The notes: generated by a model from the letters alone, not told the origin. 9,467 nt of DNA from Lachnospiraceae bacterium (GCA_900754855.1 CAAEEI010000159.1:1-9467); one strand, 5' to 3'; positions 1 through 6,409 are shown, counted from the stretch's first letter. Made by a program: numbers and translations.

Positions 1-348
1 AAGATTTCTTTCCTGTGCAATTTGCTGCAGTTCTTTTGCTTCTTTCCAGAATCCGGTAAATGGTTTTTCCAAAATCACATGTTTACCATGGAGCAGCGCT
101 TCTCTGGCATAAGGATAATGGGCGCTGTTGATAAGACCAATATAAACGGTATCCGCCTCTGTTTTTTCCAGCAGTTCCTGATAATCCGTATAAATCTCAC
201 GAATATTATATTTTTCTGCCAGCGCCTCGGCTTTTGCCCTGCTGTGCGGTCTGGCAAACACCGCTGTTTTCTCTATGTTTTTTACTGGTTCTACAGCAAA
301 CAGTGCGTCTGCAATGATTTTTCCGGTCCCTATAAATGCAAGTTTCAT
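1..348 (-). CDS. Gfo/Idh/MocA-family NAD(P)-dependent oxidoreductase, N-terminal 116 codons (3' end outside window)
   Basis: The protein reads MKLAFIGTGKIIADAL at its start, a Rossmann nucleotide-binding loop (G-x-G at residues 7-9) right after the first beta strand. It continues to a VILEKPFTG segment at residues 91-99, whose E-K-P triplet (94-96) is the hallmark of the Gfo/Idh/MocA family; the Lys takes part in cofactor and substrate binding in characterised members. These enzymes oxidise or reduce a sugar, polyol or related substrate with NAD(P). The C-terminal substrate domain lies beyond base 1, so the substrate cannot be named. The start is supported by a GGGAGG Shine-Dalgarno at 355-360, six bases upstream of the ATG. 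A good promoter lies about 90 bases upstream. No neighbouring gene in the window suggests a pathway. Family assignment is strong; specific function is unknown. Confidence 0.9.
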   Translation of the reverse strand, partial: MKLAFIGTGKIIADALFAVEPVKNIEKTAVFARPHSRAKAEALAEKYNIREIYTDYQELLEKTEADTVYIGLINSAHYPYAREALLHGKHVILEKPFTGFWKEAKELQQIAQERNL

Positions 349-439
349 AAACTACCTCCCTGTCCTTTTGTGCATCCGTTTCTTCTATAAGAAAACGCAG
401 CCTGGTATAAATACCGGTTCGACCACTTATGGTATAAAA

Positions 440-468
440 ATTATAACAAACCGGGAGACGCATTGCAA
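440..468 (-). promoter_or_regulatory. Sigma-A-type promoter for the oxidoreductase gene
   Basis: Read on the minus strand: -35 TTGCAA (463-468), a 17-base spacer (446-462) and a perfect -10 TATAAT (440-445). Transcription would begin near 433 and give a leader of about 85 bases before the ATG at 348. The -35 lies inside an inverted repeat (451-477). Confidence 0.75.
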
Positions 469-477
469 TTCTCCCGG
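451..477. promoter_or_regulatory. Inverted repeat over the -35 of the oxidoreductase promoter, candidate operator
   Basis: The arms CCGGGAGA (451-458) and TCTCCCGG (470-477) are perfect 8-base reverse complements separated by 11 bases. A smaller palindrome, ATTGCAAT (462-469), sits in the centre and contains the -35 hexamer. No minus-strand gene reads into this site from upstream, so a terminator role is unlikely; a repressor site is the better reading, but the regulator is unknown. Confidence 0.45.
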
Positions 478-488
478 CCAAAAACATC

Positions 489-517
489 TTGTAAAAATTT
501 TACATTTATGATATACT
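489..517 (+). promoter_or_regulatory. Sigma-A-type promoter for the YjaB-like acetyltransferase gene
   Basis: -35 TTGTAA (489-494), a 17-base spacer (495-511) and -10 TATACT (512-517). The expected start is near 524, giving a leader of about 83 bases. It is divergent from the oxidoreductase promoter, with 20 bases between the two -35 hexamers. A palindrome TGTAAAA-A-TTTTACA (490-504) covers the -35 and part of the spacer. Confidence 0.7.
490..504. promoter_or_regulatory. 15-bp near-perfect palindrome over the acetyltransferase promoter, candidate operator
   Basis: TGTAAAA and TTTTACA are exact reverse complements around a single central base, overlapping the -35 hexamer at 489-494. The TGTnA...TnACA form is typical of helix-turn-helix dimer sites (TnrA/GlnR sites look similar but are 17 bases with different spacing). 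AT-rich palindromes also arise by chance, so this is only a candidate. Confidence 0.35.
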
Positions 518-595
518 TTCAGCAATACCCTCTTTCTGGTCATGGCAGATAACGGATTTTTTACACGTCCATGATCTGCACAATACAAAAAAGGC

Positions 596-600
596 AGGTG
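596..600 (+). promoter_or_regulatory. Ribosome binding site that selects ATG 607
   Basis: AGGTG ends six bases before ATG 607. The earlier in-frame ATG at 571 is preceded by TTTTACACGTCC, with no purine-rich site, so the 12 extra residues it would add are not supported. Confidence 0.65.
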
Positions 601-606
601 ATTCTC

Positions 607-1038
607 ATGATCAGAACATTAACCGCTACCGACGTTGACCGGGTCGCAGAGATATGGCTGGATACCAACATCCGCGCCCACCACTTTATTTCCGACCGAT
701 ACTGGAAGGAACATTTTCCTTCGGTAAAATCCATGTTCGCCCAGGCAGAACTCTATGTCTACGAAGATCAGGATGGGATCGAAGGTTTTATCGGTCTGGA
801 CGGCGATTACATCGCCGGACTGTTCATCTGGTCTGCTTCCCAGTCCAGAGGTATAGGCCGACAGCTCCTTTCTTTTGTCAAATGCCTTCACCCCCGGCTG
901 CGCCTTCACGTTTATGTGCAAAATCAGAGAGCCATCCGGTTCTATCAACGGGAGGGATTCTCTATAGAAACGGAAAGTCTGGATACGACCACCGGCGAAA
1001 AAGAATATGCCATGTTATGGACAAAAGAGCAGCCGTAG
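607..1038 (+). CDS. GNAT-family N-acetyltransferase, YjaB-like, 143 aa
   Basis: This is a single GNAT fold that would transfer an acetyl group from acetyl-CoA to an amine on a small molecule or protein. Visible landmarks: the opening MIRTLTATDVDRVAEIW (beta 1/alpha 1); the acceptor-side segment with HHFIS (25-29); beta 4 YIAGLFI (68-74); the acetyl-CoA pyrophosphate loop Q79-S-R-G82-I-G84 (motif A, Q/R-x-x-G-x-G/A); and AIRFYQREGF (109-118), where Tyr113 sits at the usual general-acid position. Length and the HHFIS/FYQREGF pattern resemble E. coli YjaB. I chose ATG 607 because AGGTG (596-600) lies six bases upstream; an in-frame ATG at 571 has no good ribosome site. The stop codon lies within the hairpin that ends the convergent mltG transcript. 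The substrate is not known. Confidence 0.88.
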   Translation: MIRTLTATDVDRVAEIWLDTNIRAHHFISDRYWKEHFPSVKSMFAQAELYVYEDQDGIEGFIGLDGDYIAGLFIWSASQSRGIGRQLLSFVKCLHPRLRLHVYVQNQRAIRFYQREGFSIETESLDTTTGEKEYAMLWTKEQP

Positions 1039-1044
1039 CTGCTC
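1023..1044 (-). terminator. Rho-independent terminator of mltG, overlapping the end of the acetyltransferase gene
   Basis: On the minus strand, a 7-bp stem GAGCAGC/GCTGCTC (1027-1033 and 1038-1044) with a TACG loop is followed by TTTTGT (from 1026 downward). It lies 11 bases past the mltG stop. On the plus strand the same hairpin contains the acetyltransferase stop codon (1036-1038) but is followed by CCTGTTGTCC, so it would end plus-strand transcripts poorly. Confidence 0.65.
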
Positions 1045-1055
1045 CCTGTTGTCCG

Positions 1056-2399
1056 TCATGGCGTCTGACTGACTGTTTTTTCGGTTTCTTTGTCCGCCGG
1101 CTTCTCCTTTGCCGTGGTCGTTTCTCCGGCTGCCGTCACCTCTGTGGTTGCCGCGGCTGCCGCATGTTCTTCATAGGTTTTAAAATAGAGGTTCGTTCCG
1201 TCATTTTTTACCTGATCTGCCTGAAAATACAGATATTCATGTTCTTCCGGATGCAATACGCCATCGATAGCTTCCAGACTTGGATTACAGATTGGGCCAA
1301 TCGGAAGACCATTGTTTTTATACGTGTTATATGGAGACTCCACTTCCAGATGTCCATAGAGCACCCGGTCTACACCGTACATTCCTTCCGAAAGCGCATA
1401 AACTACCGTGGAGTCGAACTGCAGACGCATATTCTGGCGCAGACGATTGTTAATTACTCCCGCTATGGTCGGATATTCCGACGGCGTCTCCGTCTCCTTC
1501 TGCACCAGCGACGCGCGAATCAGGACTTCTTCCATGGTCATTCCCAGCGCCTTTGCTTCTTCCTGTCTCTTCTCATCAAACTTCTGCATAAATTCATCCA
1601 GAATCTTTTTCACCAACTGTTCTCCGGTCATATTTTCTGATAAATAATACGTATCCGGGAACAAATAACCTTCCAGTTGATAAAAAACCTGTCCCTGATC
1701 CGGAAGAAGATCTTTACCGGCAAAATCATCGGCTGCCTTTTTTACCGCCTGCAAAAACTCTTCTTTGGTCATAATTTTCTCTTTTTCCAGTTTCGCTGCA
1801 ATCATCGGCACCGAGTATCCTTCAGGAATCGTGAAGGATTCTTCCTTTTTCTGCGCGCCGCCAGTGGTCATCTCTTTTATGATTCTCTCCAGAGACATCC
1901 CGTCATTTAGCTGGAACGTTCCATAGCGAAGTTTTCCACGGGCATCAGAAAAATATATTTTCAGCAGAAACGCCGATTCATAGCGGATGGCTCCCGCATC
2001 CTTCAGCACTTTTGCCATCTGTCTCGTCGTCATGCCTTTTTCCACGGTCACTTCCACCGCTTTTCCTTTTCCCGTATCCGTACGGGAATATTCTCTCCAT
2101 ATGGAAAAGGCAAAGGTCAGCAGCAACGTAACCACAATCAATCCTGCCGGCAGCAAAAATTTCGGCAGACGCCCCTTTTTTCTTCCTTCCCGGCGTCTGT
2201 TTTTCCGGGGTTCCTTTTCTTCCTGGACGTCCGGATGAAAAACCGTTTCCTCTTTTGTCTCCCCGGAGTCCGTATTCTCCCCGTCCGGGCTGCATGTTGT
2301 TTTCTCCTCCGTCCCGGCAGACGTCATTTTTTCTTCTCCGTCCAATCCGGATGCATTCTTCTCTTTTTCCGGTTTCGGCTTATATTTTATCTCTAACAT
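1056..2399 (-). CDS. mltG: Endolytic murein transglycosylase MltG (YceG family), 447 aa
   Basis: MltG cuts nascent glycan strands inside the polymer at the outer face of the membrane, leaving anhydroMurNAc ends. Seen here: a charged cytoplasmic N-terminus (1-79, acidic then basic, ending RRREGRKKGR); one transmembrane helix (about 80-100, LPKFLLPAGLIVVTLLLTFAFSIW); a LysM-like subdomain (about 115-180); the family motif EGYLFPDTY (243-251); the catalytic block RASLVQKETETPSEY (295-309); INNRLRQNMRLQFDSTVVYAL (316-336); and SPYNTYKNNGLPIGPICNPS (355-374). Glu302 aligns, from memory, with E. coli catalytic Glu218; Gln300 replaces the nearby Glu (E. coli 216). A low-complexity Ala/Thr/Glu/Lys tail (413-447) follows the conserved domain. 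Start 2399 is chosen because GGAGG (2405-2409) lies five bases upstream; ATGs farther upstream (2411, 2528) lack such a site. It is transcribed alone, divergent from the plus-strand gene at 2591. Confidence 0.95.
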   Translation of the reverse strand: MLEIKYKPKPEKEKNASGLDGEEKMTSAGTEEKTTCSPDGENTDSGETKEETVFHPDVQEEKEPRKNRRREGRKKGRLPKFLLPAGLIVVTLLLTFAFSIWREYSRTDTGKGKAVEVTVEKGMTTRQMAKVLKDAGAIRYESAFLLKIYFSDARGKLRYGTFQLNDGMSLERIIKEMTTGGAQKKEESFTIPEGYSVPMIAAKLEKEKIMTKEEFLQAVKKAADDFAGKDLLPDQGQVFYQLEGYLFPDTYYLSENMTGEQLVKKILDEFMQKFDEKRQEEAKALGMTMEEVLIRASLVQKETETPSEYPTIAGVINNRLRQNMRLQFDSTVVYALSEGMYGVDRVLYGHLEVESPYNTYKNNGLPIGPICNPSLEAIDGVLHPEEHEYLYFQADQVKNDGTNLYFKTYEEHAAAAATTEVTAAGETTTAKEKPADKETEKTVSQTP

Positions 2400-2404
2400 A
2401 TTTT

Positions 2405-2409
2405 CCTCC
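2405..2409 (-). promoter_or_regulatory. Ribosome binding site fixing the mltG start
   Basis: A full GGAGG on the minus strand, followed by AAAAT and ATG at 2399. It overlaps the upstream in-frame ATG at 2411 (ATGGAGG), which therefore cannot use it. This makes MLEIKYKPK the likely mature N-terminus. Confidence 0.75.
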
Positions 2410-2450
2410 ATACCTGCTGTGTGTATAAAGATTATCCTTTTATTTTCTAC

Positions 2451-2480
2451 ATTATCATATATCCTGTAACGAAACAAGAA
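2451..2480 (-). promoter_or_regulatory. Weak candidate promoter for mltG
   Basis: On the minus strand, TTCTTG (2475-2480), an 18-base spacer and GATAAT (2451-2456); an overlapping TTGTTT (2472-2477) gives a 15-base spacer. Neither pair is close to consensus. The position, roughly 50 bases upstream of the ribosome site, is reasonable for a monocistronic mltG. Confidence 0.35.
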
Positions 2481-2507
2481 CGTTTTTCTTAACATTTCCT
2501 GTGCACT

Positions 2508-2536
2508 TTGTCTATATTGTACCCGCATGGTATACT
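2508..2536 (+). promoter_or_regulatory. Sigma-A-type promoter for the two-domain GNAT gene
   Basis: -35 TTGTCT (2508-2513), a 17-base spacer (2514-2530) and -10 TATACT (2531-2536). The expected start is near 2543, giving a leader of about 48 bases. The -10 hexamer is identical to that of the other plus-strand acetyltransferase gene. Confidence 0.7.
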
Positions 2537-2590
2537 ACATAACAAGGGAATTTTCCACCATTTACAAAAACAGAACGAGGTACTTTACTT

Positions 2591-3352
2591 ATGCAGATTA
2601 ACATCCATGCTTATCTCCAACCGCCTTATGCGCAGGCCTACCTGCAGCATTTGCACCAGTTGCTCCGACAGCAGCCTTCTCTGGGTCTTCCCGAAAACCT
2701 CTCCGGAGACCATCACATTTTTCTCTGTGACCGGGACAGGGATATTCAGCGGCTTTGCGGGGAAGGAAAGGCAGTCATTGCAGTTTCTCATCCCCATAAC
2801 CGACAGGAAGATTTAATGGGTTCCCCCTGGCTTGTGCTTGCGCCGGACGCGCTGACCCCGGATTTTCTGAAAGAAGTCTATTGCCGGCATAACGCACTGC
2901 CCCTGCCTGTCGGACAAACTTCCCGCTGTCTGATTCGGGAACTGACATTGGCCGATCTGCCAGAATTACTTTCTTTACAGCAGGAAAATCTTTCTCAGCC
3001 CGATGGATGCTTTTTTCCTGCAGAATGTCCGTCGCCGGAAGAATTTCTCCGTCATTATATCGACCACCAGTATCCTTTTTACGATTTTGGTCTCTATGCC
3101 ATTATCGACAAAACAACGGAAACCTTTATGGGCATTGCCGGAATTTCCGAAGTGCGCGATACCACGGCACTTTTTGGCTACAGTCTTTTACGCCGGTGGC
3201 AAAAGCAGGGCATTGCCAGAGAAGTGGTTTCCACTCTGCTGGAAGAAGAAAAAAAGAAGGAACGATTTACGCAGTTTGCTGCTTTGATCGCTCCTTCTCA
3301 TCAAGATTCTCTTGCCCTTGCCCGCCATTGCGGACTGACGATTTTACACTGA
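2591..3352 (+). CDS. Two-domain protein: N-terminal Rossmann-like region plus C-terminal GNAT acetyltransferase, 253 aa
   Basis: The C-terminal half (about 112-253) is a RimJ/RimL-type GNAT domain: it opens with SRCLIRELTLADLPELLSL (111-129), has the core strand TFMGIAGISEV (178-188), the acetyl-CoA loop Q204-K-Q-G207-I-A209, and a final SLALARHCGL helix and strand (240-249). The domain stops abruptly at GLTILH, a little shorter than many relatives. The first 110 residues are not GNAT: HIFLCDRDRDIQRLCGEGKAVIAVSH (42-67) looks like alternating strand-helix-strand, followed by WLVLAPDALTPDFLKEVYCRHNALPLPV (80-107). I recall similar two-part proteins in Lachnospiraceae, but the role of the first part is not known to me. 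The ATG is preceded by CGAGG (2576-2580), ten bases away. The stop overlaps the end of the convergent RND gene by nine bases. Substrate unknown. Confidence 0.85.
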   Translation: MQINIHAYLQPPYAQAYLQHLHQLLRQQPSLGLPENLSGDHHIFLCDRDRDIQRLCGEGKAVIAVSHPHNRQEDLMGSPWLVLAPDALTPDFLKEVYCRHNALPLPVGQTSRCLIRELTLADLPELLSLQQENLSQPDGCFFPAECPSPEEFLRHYIDHQYPFYDFGLYAIIDKTTETFMGIAGISEVRDTTALFGYSLLRRWQKQGIAREVVSTLLEEEKKKERFTQFAALIAPSHQDSLALARHCGLTILH

Positions 3353-6300
3353 CCGTTGTTTTTTCTCTTTTTGCCTTCTCCTGCCTTTCTTCTCCCTTTT
3401 CTCCCTTTTCTCCCTCTTGTCTTTCTTGTCGATCAGGAGATAAAAGGTCGGCATCATAAGCAGACACAACAGCGTTGAGGCGAGCAAGCCGCCGATAATA
3501 ACATAGCCCATCCCCTGCATCATCTCATTCTCTCCGGCCACCACCATGGGTACCATGGCAAGAATCGTGGTCAAGGTGGTCATGAGGATTGGTCGGAGCC
3601 TGATTTTTCCGGCTTCTACCAGAGCCTCTTCCAACGGACGATGTTCTTTTTCCTGATTGACGGTATCCACCAGAAGGATGCCATTATTGACCACAATGCC
3701 CATCAGCATTAAAAATCCCATCATGGATACCATATTCATACTGTTTCCACAGATGAACAGCAGAAAAAAGGAACCAATCAGAGAAAAAGGAATGCAGGTC
3801 ATGACCATAAGGGAAAACCTCGGAGATTCAAACTGCATGGCCATCACCAGAAATACCAGAAAGATTCCCGCCAGAATCGCCTGAAAAATTGCCGTCAGGT
3901 TCTCCACCATCATCTCATCCATCATGGAGGTACTCAAACCTACTCCTTCGGGATAATGCATTTTTTCTGCTTTTTTCCTGATGATCTTTGCCGCCTTTCC
4001 TTTACTGTCCTGACTGACCGTGGCGGAAACGGTCACCTGATATTTTCCATCCGCCCGCTGAATCATCTGCAGCTGCTGGTCGTATTCAACACGGGCAATA
4101 TCGCCGAGCATCGTCATCTTGCCCGTCTGTCCGGTCAGCGATTTTCCCAGCAACTGCTGCATCGTTTCATAAGCGCCGTCCGGGTAATTGAGAATAATGT
4201 CGTATTCTTTCCCGTCCTGTTCCATGGTGGCTGCCGTCACGCCGGTCAGGGTCGCATAAAGGTCAGCTGCCACACCCGCCGGAGACAACCCTGCATTGGC
4301 GGCCTTCAGCGGATCAACTACCACATGGGCGCTGGTCCGGGCATCGGCGGCATCGGAAGTGACATGGATAACCCCCGGAGTTTCCGTCATCATCTTCTCT
4401 ATCTGCTCCGCGCCTTTTCGCAGTGCGTCCATCTGTGTTCCGGCAAGAACCACCTGTACCTGATCGGTGGAAAAAGCGCCCATGGACGCACTGTCTCCGC
4501 CAGAGGCCTCCACATAAATATCCATGTTTGTCATGGCATCCAGTTTTTTCGTATAAACTTCCACCGCTTCCTGAGAACTTCGTTTACAATCCTCCACGGC
4601 ATAGGCGGAAATGGATGCGGTATTTCCGGACAGCGACAAACGATAGCGGTCAAAATACCGATCCTGGGCAACCATTTTTTCTATGGCGGCAATTCTTTTT
4701 TCCATTTCTTCTCTTTTTGTTCCTGAACGGAATTTGGCCGTAATCTGCAGACTTCCGTCATAGGTTGTCGGAATTAACTCCAGCGAAAGACTGGATGCCA
4801 TCACAAACGTAACGACCAGCAGCATGACACAAACAAAAATCGTTGTTTTTTTCCGGTACAGCAGTTTCTTTAATCCTCGATCATAGCTTTTTTTCACCCG
4901 TTCAAGGAAATGATTGACCGGACTTTCTTCTTTTTCTTGCGGTGCAATTTTAGAAAACATCAGCGGGGTTACGCAAACCGCACTGAGCAGGGATGAAAGC
5001 ATGGAAAACACAATGATAAATCCCAACTGACCGAACATCTGTCCCGCCATCCCCTTCATCAGACTCAACGGCAGGTAAACTACCACCGTCGTTAATGTTG
5101 ATGCCGCAATGGACAGGAGAACCGTACCCGTTCCTTTCAGGGCGGCCTCCATATAATCCTCGCATTCTTTTTTCAGTCGGAAACAGCTTTCCAGGACTAC
5201 GATGGAATTATCCACGATCATTCCAATGGCAATCACCAATGCCCCGGTGGTGATCACGTTCAGAGAAAATCCCAGCAGATACATACAAATCAACGTCGCC
5301 AGTACGGACAACGGCATGGAACTTCCCACGATCAGACTGGCTCTCCAGTCTCCGAAAAACACAAACAACACCGCCATGGCCAAAACCACGCCAAGGGCCA
5401 ACGTCTGGGCTACGGAAGATAAAGAAGATATAATTTCTTCCCCGGCGTCGTAAATTACGTCAAATCTGACGCCGGCGTCAGCCTTTTCCAGATTTTTAAT
5501 TACTTTTTTTATTTTTTTCGTCACCTTGACTGTGGATGCGCTCTGATTTTTTATCACGCTGACCGTCACATTATCTTCCCCGTTAAAACGGCTGACGCTT
5601 TCCGCCTCCTTCGTGGCAAAAGAAATATCCGCCACATCTCCCAGACGGATTAATGCGCCGGTCGCCGTGGTCAGCGGTGTATTTTTCAGATCCTGCAGGG
5701 AAAGAAAACGATCGCTGGTATTCACATGAATATCCTGACTTCCCGCCTGGATTGTTCCCGCCGGAATATTATAATCGGCGCCTCCGATAAAACCCGCTAT
5801 GGCGTTGATATTTAATCCATATTGATTTAATTTTTGCTCATTTAATTTTACACGGATATAATTCTGCGCTCCTCCGGTGACTTTCACCTGCGCCACATGA
5901 CTGATGGATTCCAACTGAGGAACCAGCGTATCTTCAATATAGGCCGGCATATCCGAAGAACCATCGTTGGTTACGGAAAGGGTCATGGTGTCCATGGCAT
6001 TGACGTCCATCTGCATGATTACCGGCTCCTGTGCATCCTCCGGCAGATCCAGAAGATCTAATGCCGCCGACAAATCGGTATAGGCGTCGTTCATGTCCTG
6101 GTCGTAATCATAGGTAAACGCAACCATGGAATAATTTTCGTAGGAATAAGACATACAGCTTTGCACGCCGCTTAATGCTTCCCCGGCGCTCTCCACTTTC
6201 TCCGTAACCAGTTCGCCGATACTCTCCGGGCTGGCTCCCGGATAAACCGTACTGACCATCATCATGGGCATCTGAATATCCGGAATCAGTTCCATGTTAA

Positions 6301-6394
6301 AGTTAAACAGGGAGGCAAAGCCAAAGACAACGATGCCCAGCAGCACCAGCACCGTAGTGACCGGTCTTCTCAACACAAATCTGGTTAAACTCAT
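3344..6394 (-). CDS. RND-family efflux permease (HAE1/AcrB-like), 1016 aa
   Basis: This is the inner-membrane pump of an RND exporter. The architecture is complete: TM1 (about 12-30) after MSLTRFVLRRPV; a large extracytoplasmic loop (about 31-325) with LIPDIQMP and YPGASPESIGE; TM2-TM6 (about 330-480); a linker with TM7 (about 517-535); a second loop (about 540-830); and TM8-TM12 (about 835-987). The TM4 relay motif is AIGMIVDNSIVVLE, keeping Asp395 but with Asn396 where AcrB has Asp408. In TM10, MGIVVNNGILLVD has Asn903 where AcrB has Lys940. Both changes occur in other HAE1-type pumps. The C-terminus is a highly charged K/R/E tail (989-1016) containing a DNA triplet repeat. GGGGGAGA (6401-6408) precedes the ATG, and the adaptor gene ends 15 bases upstream, so the two are co-transcribed. 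Likely substrates are lipophilic drugs, detergents or lipids; the actual one is unknown. Confidence 0.93.
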   Translation of the reverse strand: MSLTRFVLRRPVTTVLVLLGIVVFGFASLFNFNMELIPDIQMPMMMVSTVYPGASPESIGELVTEKVESAGEALSGVQSCMSYSYENYSMVAFTYDYDQDMNDAYTDLSAALDLLDLPEDAQEPVIMQMDVNAMDTMTLSVTNDGSSDMPAYIEDTLVPQLESISHVAQVKVTGGAQNYIRVKLNEQKLNQYGLNINAIAGFIGGADYNIPAGTIQAGSQDIHVNTSDRFLSLQDLKNTPLTTATGALIRLGDVADISFATKEAESVSRFNGEDNVTVSVIKNQSASTVKVTKKIKKVIKNLEKADAGVRFDVIYDAGEEIISSLSSVAQTLALGVVLAMAVLFVFFGDWRASLIVGSSMPLSVLATLICMYLLGFSLNVITTGALVIAIGMIVDNSIVVLESCFRLKKECEDYMEAALKGTGTVLLSIAASTLTTVVVYLPLSLMKGMAGQMFGQLGFIIVFSMLSSLLSAVCVTPLMFSKIAPQEKEESPVNHFLERVKKSYDRGLKKLLYRKKTTIFVCVMLLVVTFVMASSLSLELIPTTYDGSLQITAKFRSGTKREEMEKRIAAIEKMVAQDRYFDRYRLSLSGNTASISAYAVEDCKRSSQEAVEVYTKKLDAMTNMDIYVEASGGDSASMGAFSTDQVQVVLAGTQMDALRKGAEQIEKMMTETPGVIHVTSDAADARTSAHVVVDPLKAANAGLSPAGVAADLYATLTGVTAATMEQDGKEYDIILNYPDGAYETMQQLLGKSLTGQTGKMTMLGDIARVEYDQQLQMIQRADGKYQVTVSATVSQDSKGKAAKIIRKKAEKMHYPEGVGLSTSMMDEMMVENLTAIFQAILAGIFLVFLVMAMQFESPRFSLMVMTCIPFSLIGSFFLLFICGNSMNMVSMMGFLMLMGIVVNNGILLVDTVNQEKEHRPLEEALVEAGKIRLRPILMTTLTTILAMVPMVVAGENEMMQGMGYVIIGGLLASTLLCLLMMPTFYLLIDKKDKREKREKREKKGRRRQKEKKQRSV
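3392..3418. repeat. Three tandem 9-bp units in the 3' end of the RND gene
   Basis: CTCCCTTTT at 3392-3400 and 3401-3409 is followed by CTCCCTCTT at 3410-3418. On the coding strand each unit specifies a Lys-Arg-Glu triplet (KREKREKRE). Because the unit is a multiple of three, copy-number change would alter tail length without a frameshift. Confidence 0.85.
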
Positions 6395-6409
6395 GGTTGT
6401 TCTCCCCCT

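Larger units (their letters stand above)
349..606. other. Divergent intergenic control region between oxidoreductase and YjaB-like gene
   Basis: It contains the two divergent promoters and two palindromes listed separately. A further imperfect palindrome GGTAT-AA-ATACC lies at 404-415, about 20 bases into the oxidoreductase leader. In the acetyltransferase leader, GCAGAT (545-550) could pair with ATCTGC (574-579), a weak hairpin. No small ORF with a ribosome site is seen. Confidence 0.6.

Noticed and set aside
541..579. Competing hairpins CATGG/CCATG and GCAGAT/ATCTGC in the acetyltransferase leader, as a riboswitch
   Set aside because: Stems are only 5-6 bp with loops over 20 bases, no T-run follows, and nothing matches a known riboswitch core.
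571..606. A 12-residue N-terminal extension of the YjaB-like protein from ATG 571
   Set aside because: No Shine-Dalgarno site before 571, while ATG 607 has AGGTG at the right distance and matches the usual GNAT start.
654..1640. Long plus-strand ORF of 328 codons
   Set aside because: It overlaps the YjaB-like gene in another frame and the antisense of mltG; its composition (Arg, Cys, Phe, His-rich) is typical of a shadow frame, and it has no ribosome site or family motif.
2400..2528. A 43-residue N-terminal extension of MltG from ATG 2528
   Set aside because: It would run through the intergenic promoter region, has no ribosome site, and ATG 2399 has a full GGAGG.
3353..3380. T-rich stretch after the two-domain GNAT stop as a terminator
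   Set aside because: No stable hairpin precedes it; ACTGAC is repeated directly, not inverted, and the T-run is the complement of Lys/Arg codons of the RND tail.
3956..4726. Plus-strand ORF of 256 codons opposite the RND gene
   Set aside because: It is antisense to a well-conserved permease coding region and rich in His, Phe and Gly without a recognisable domain.
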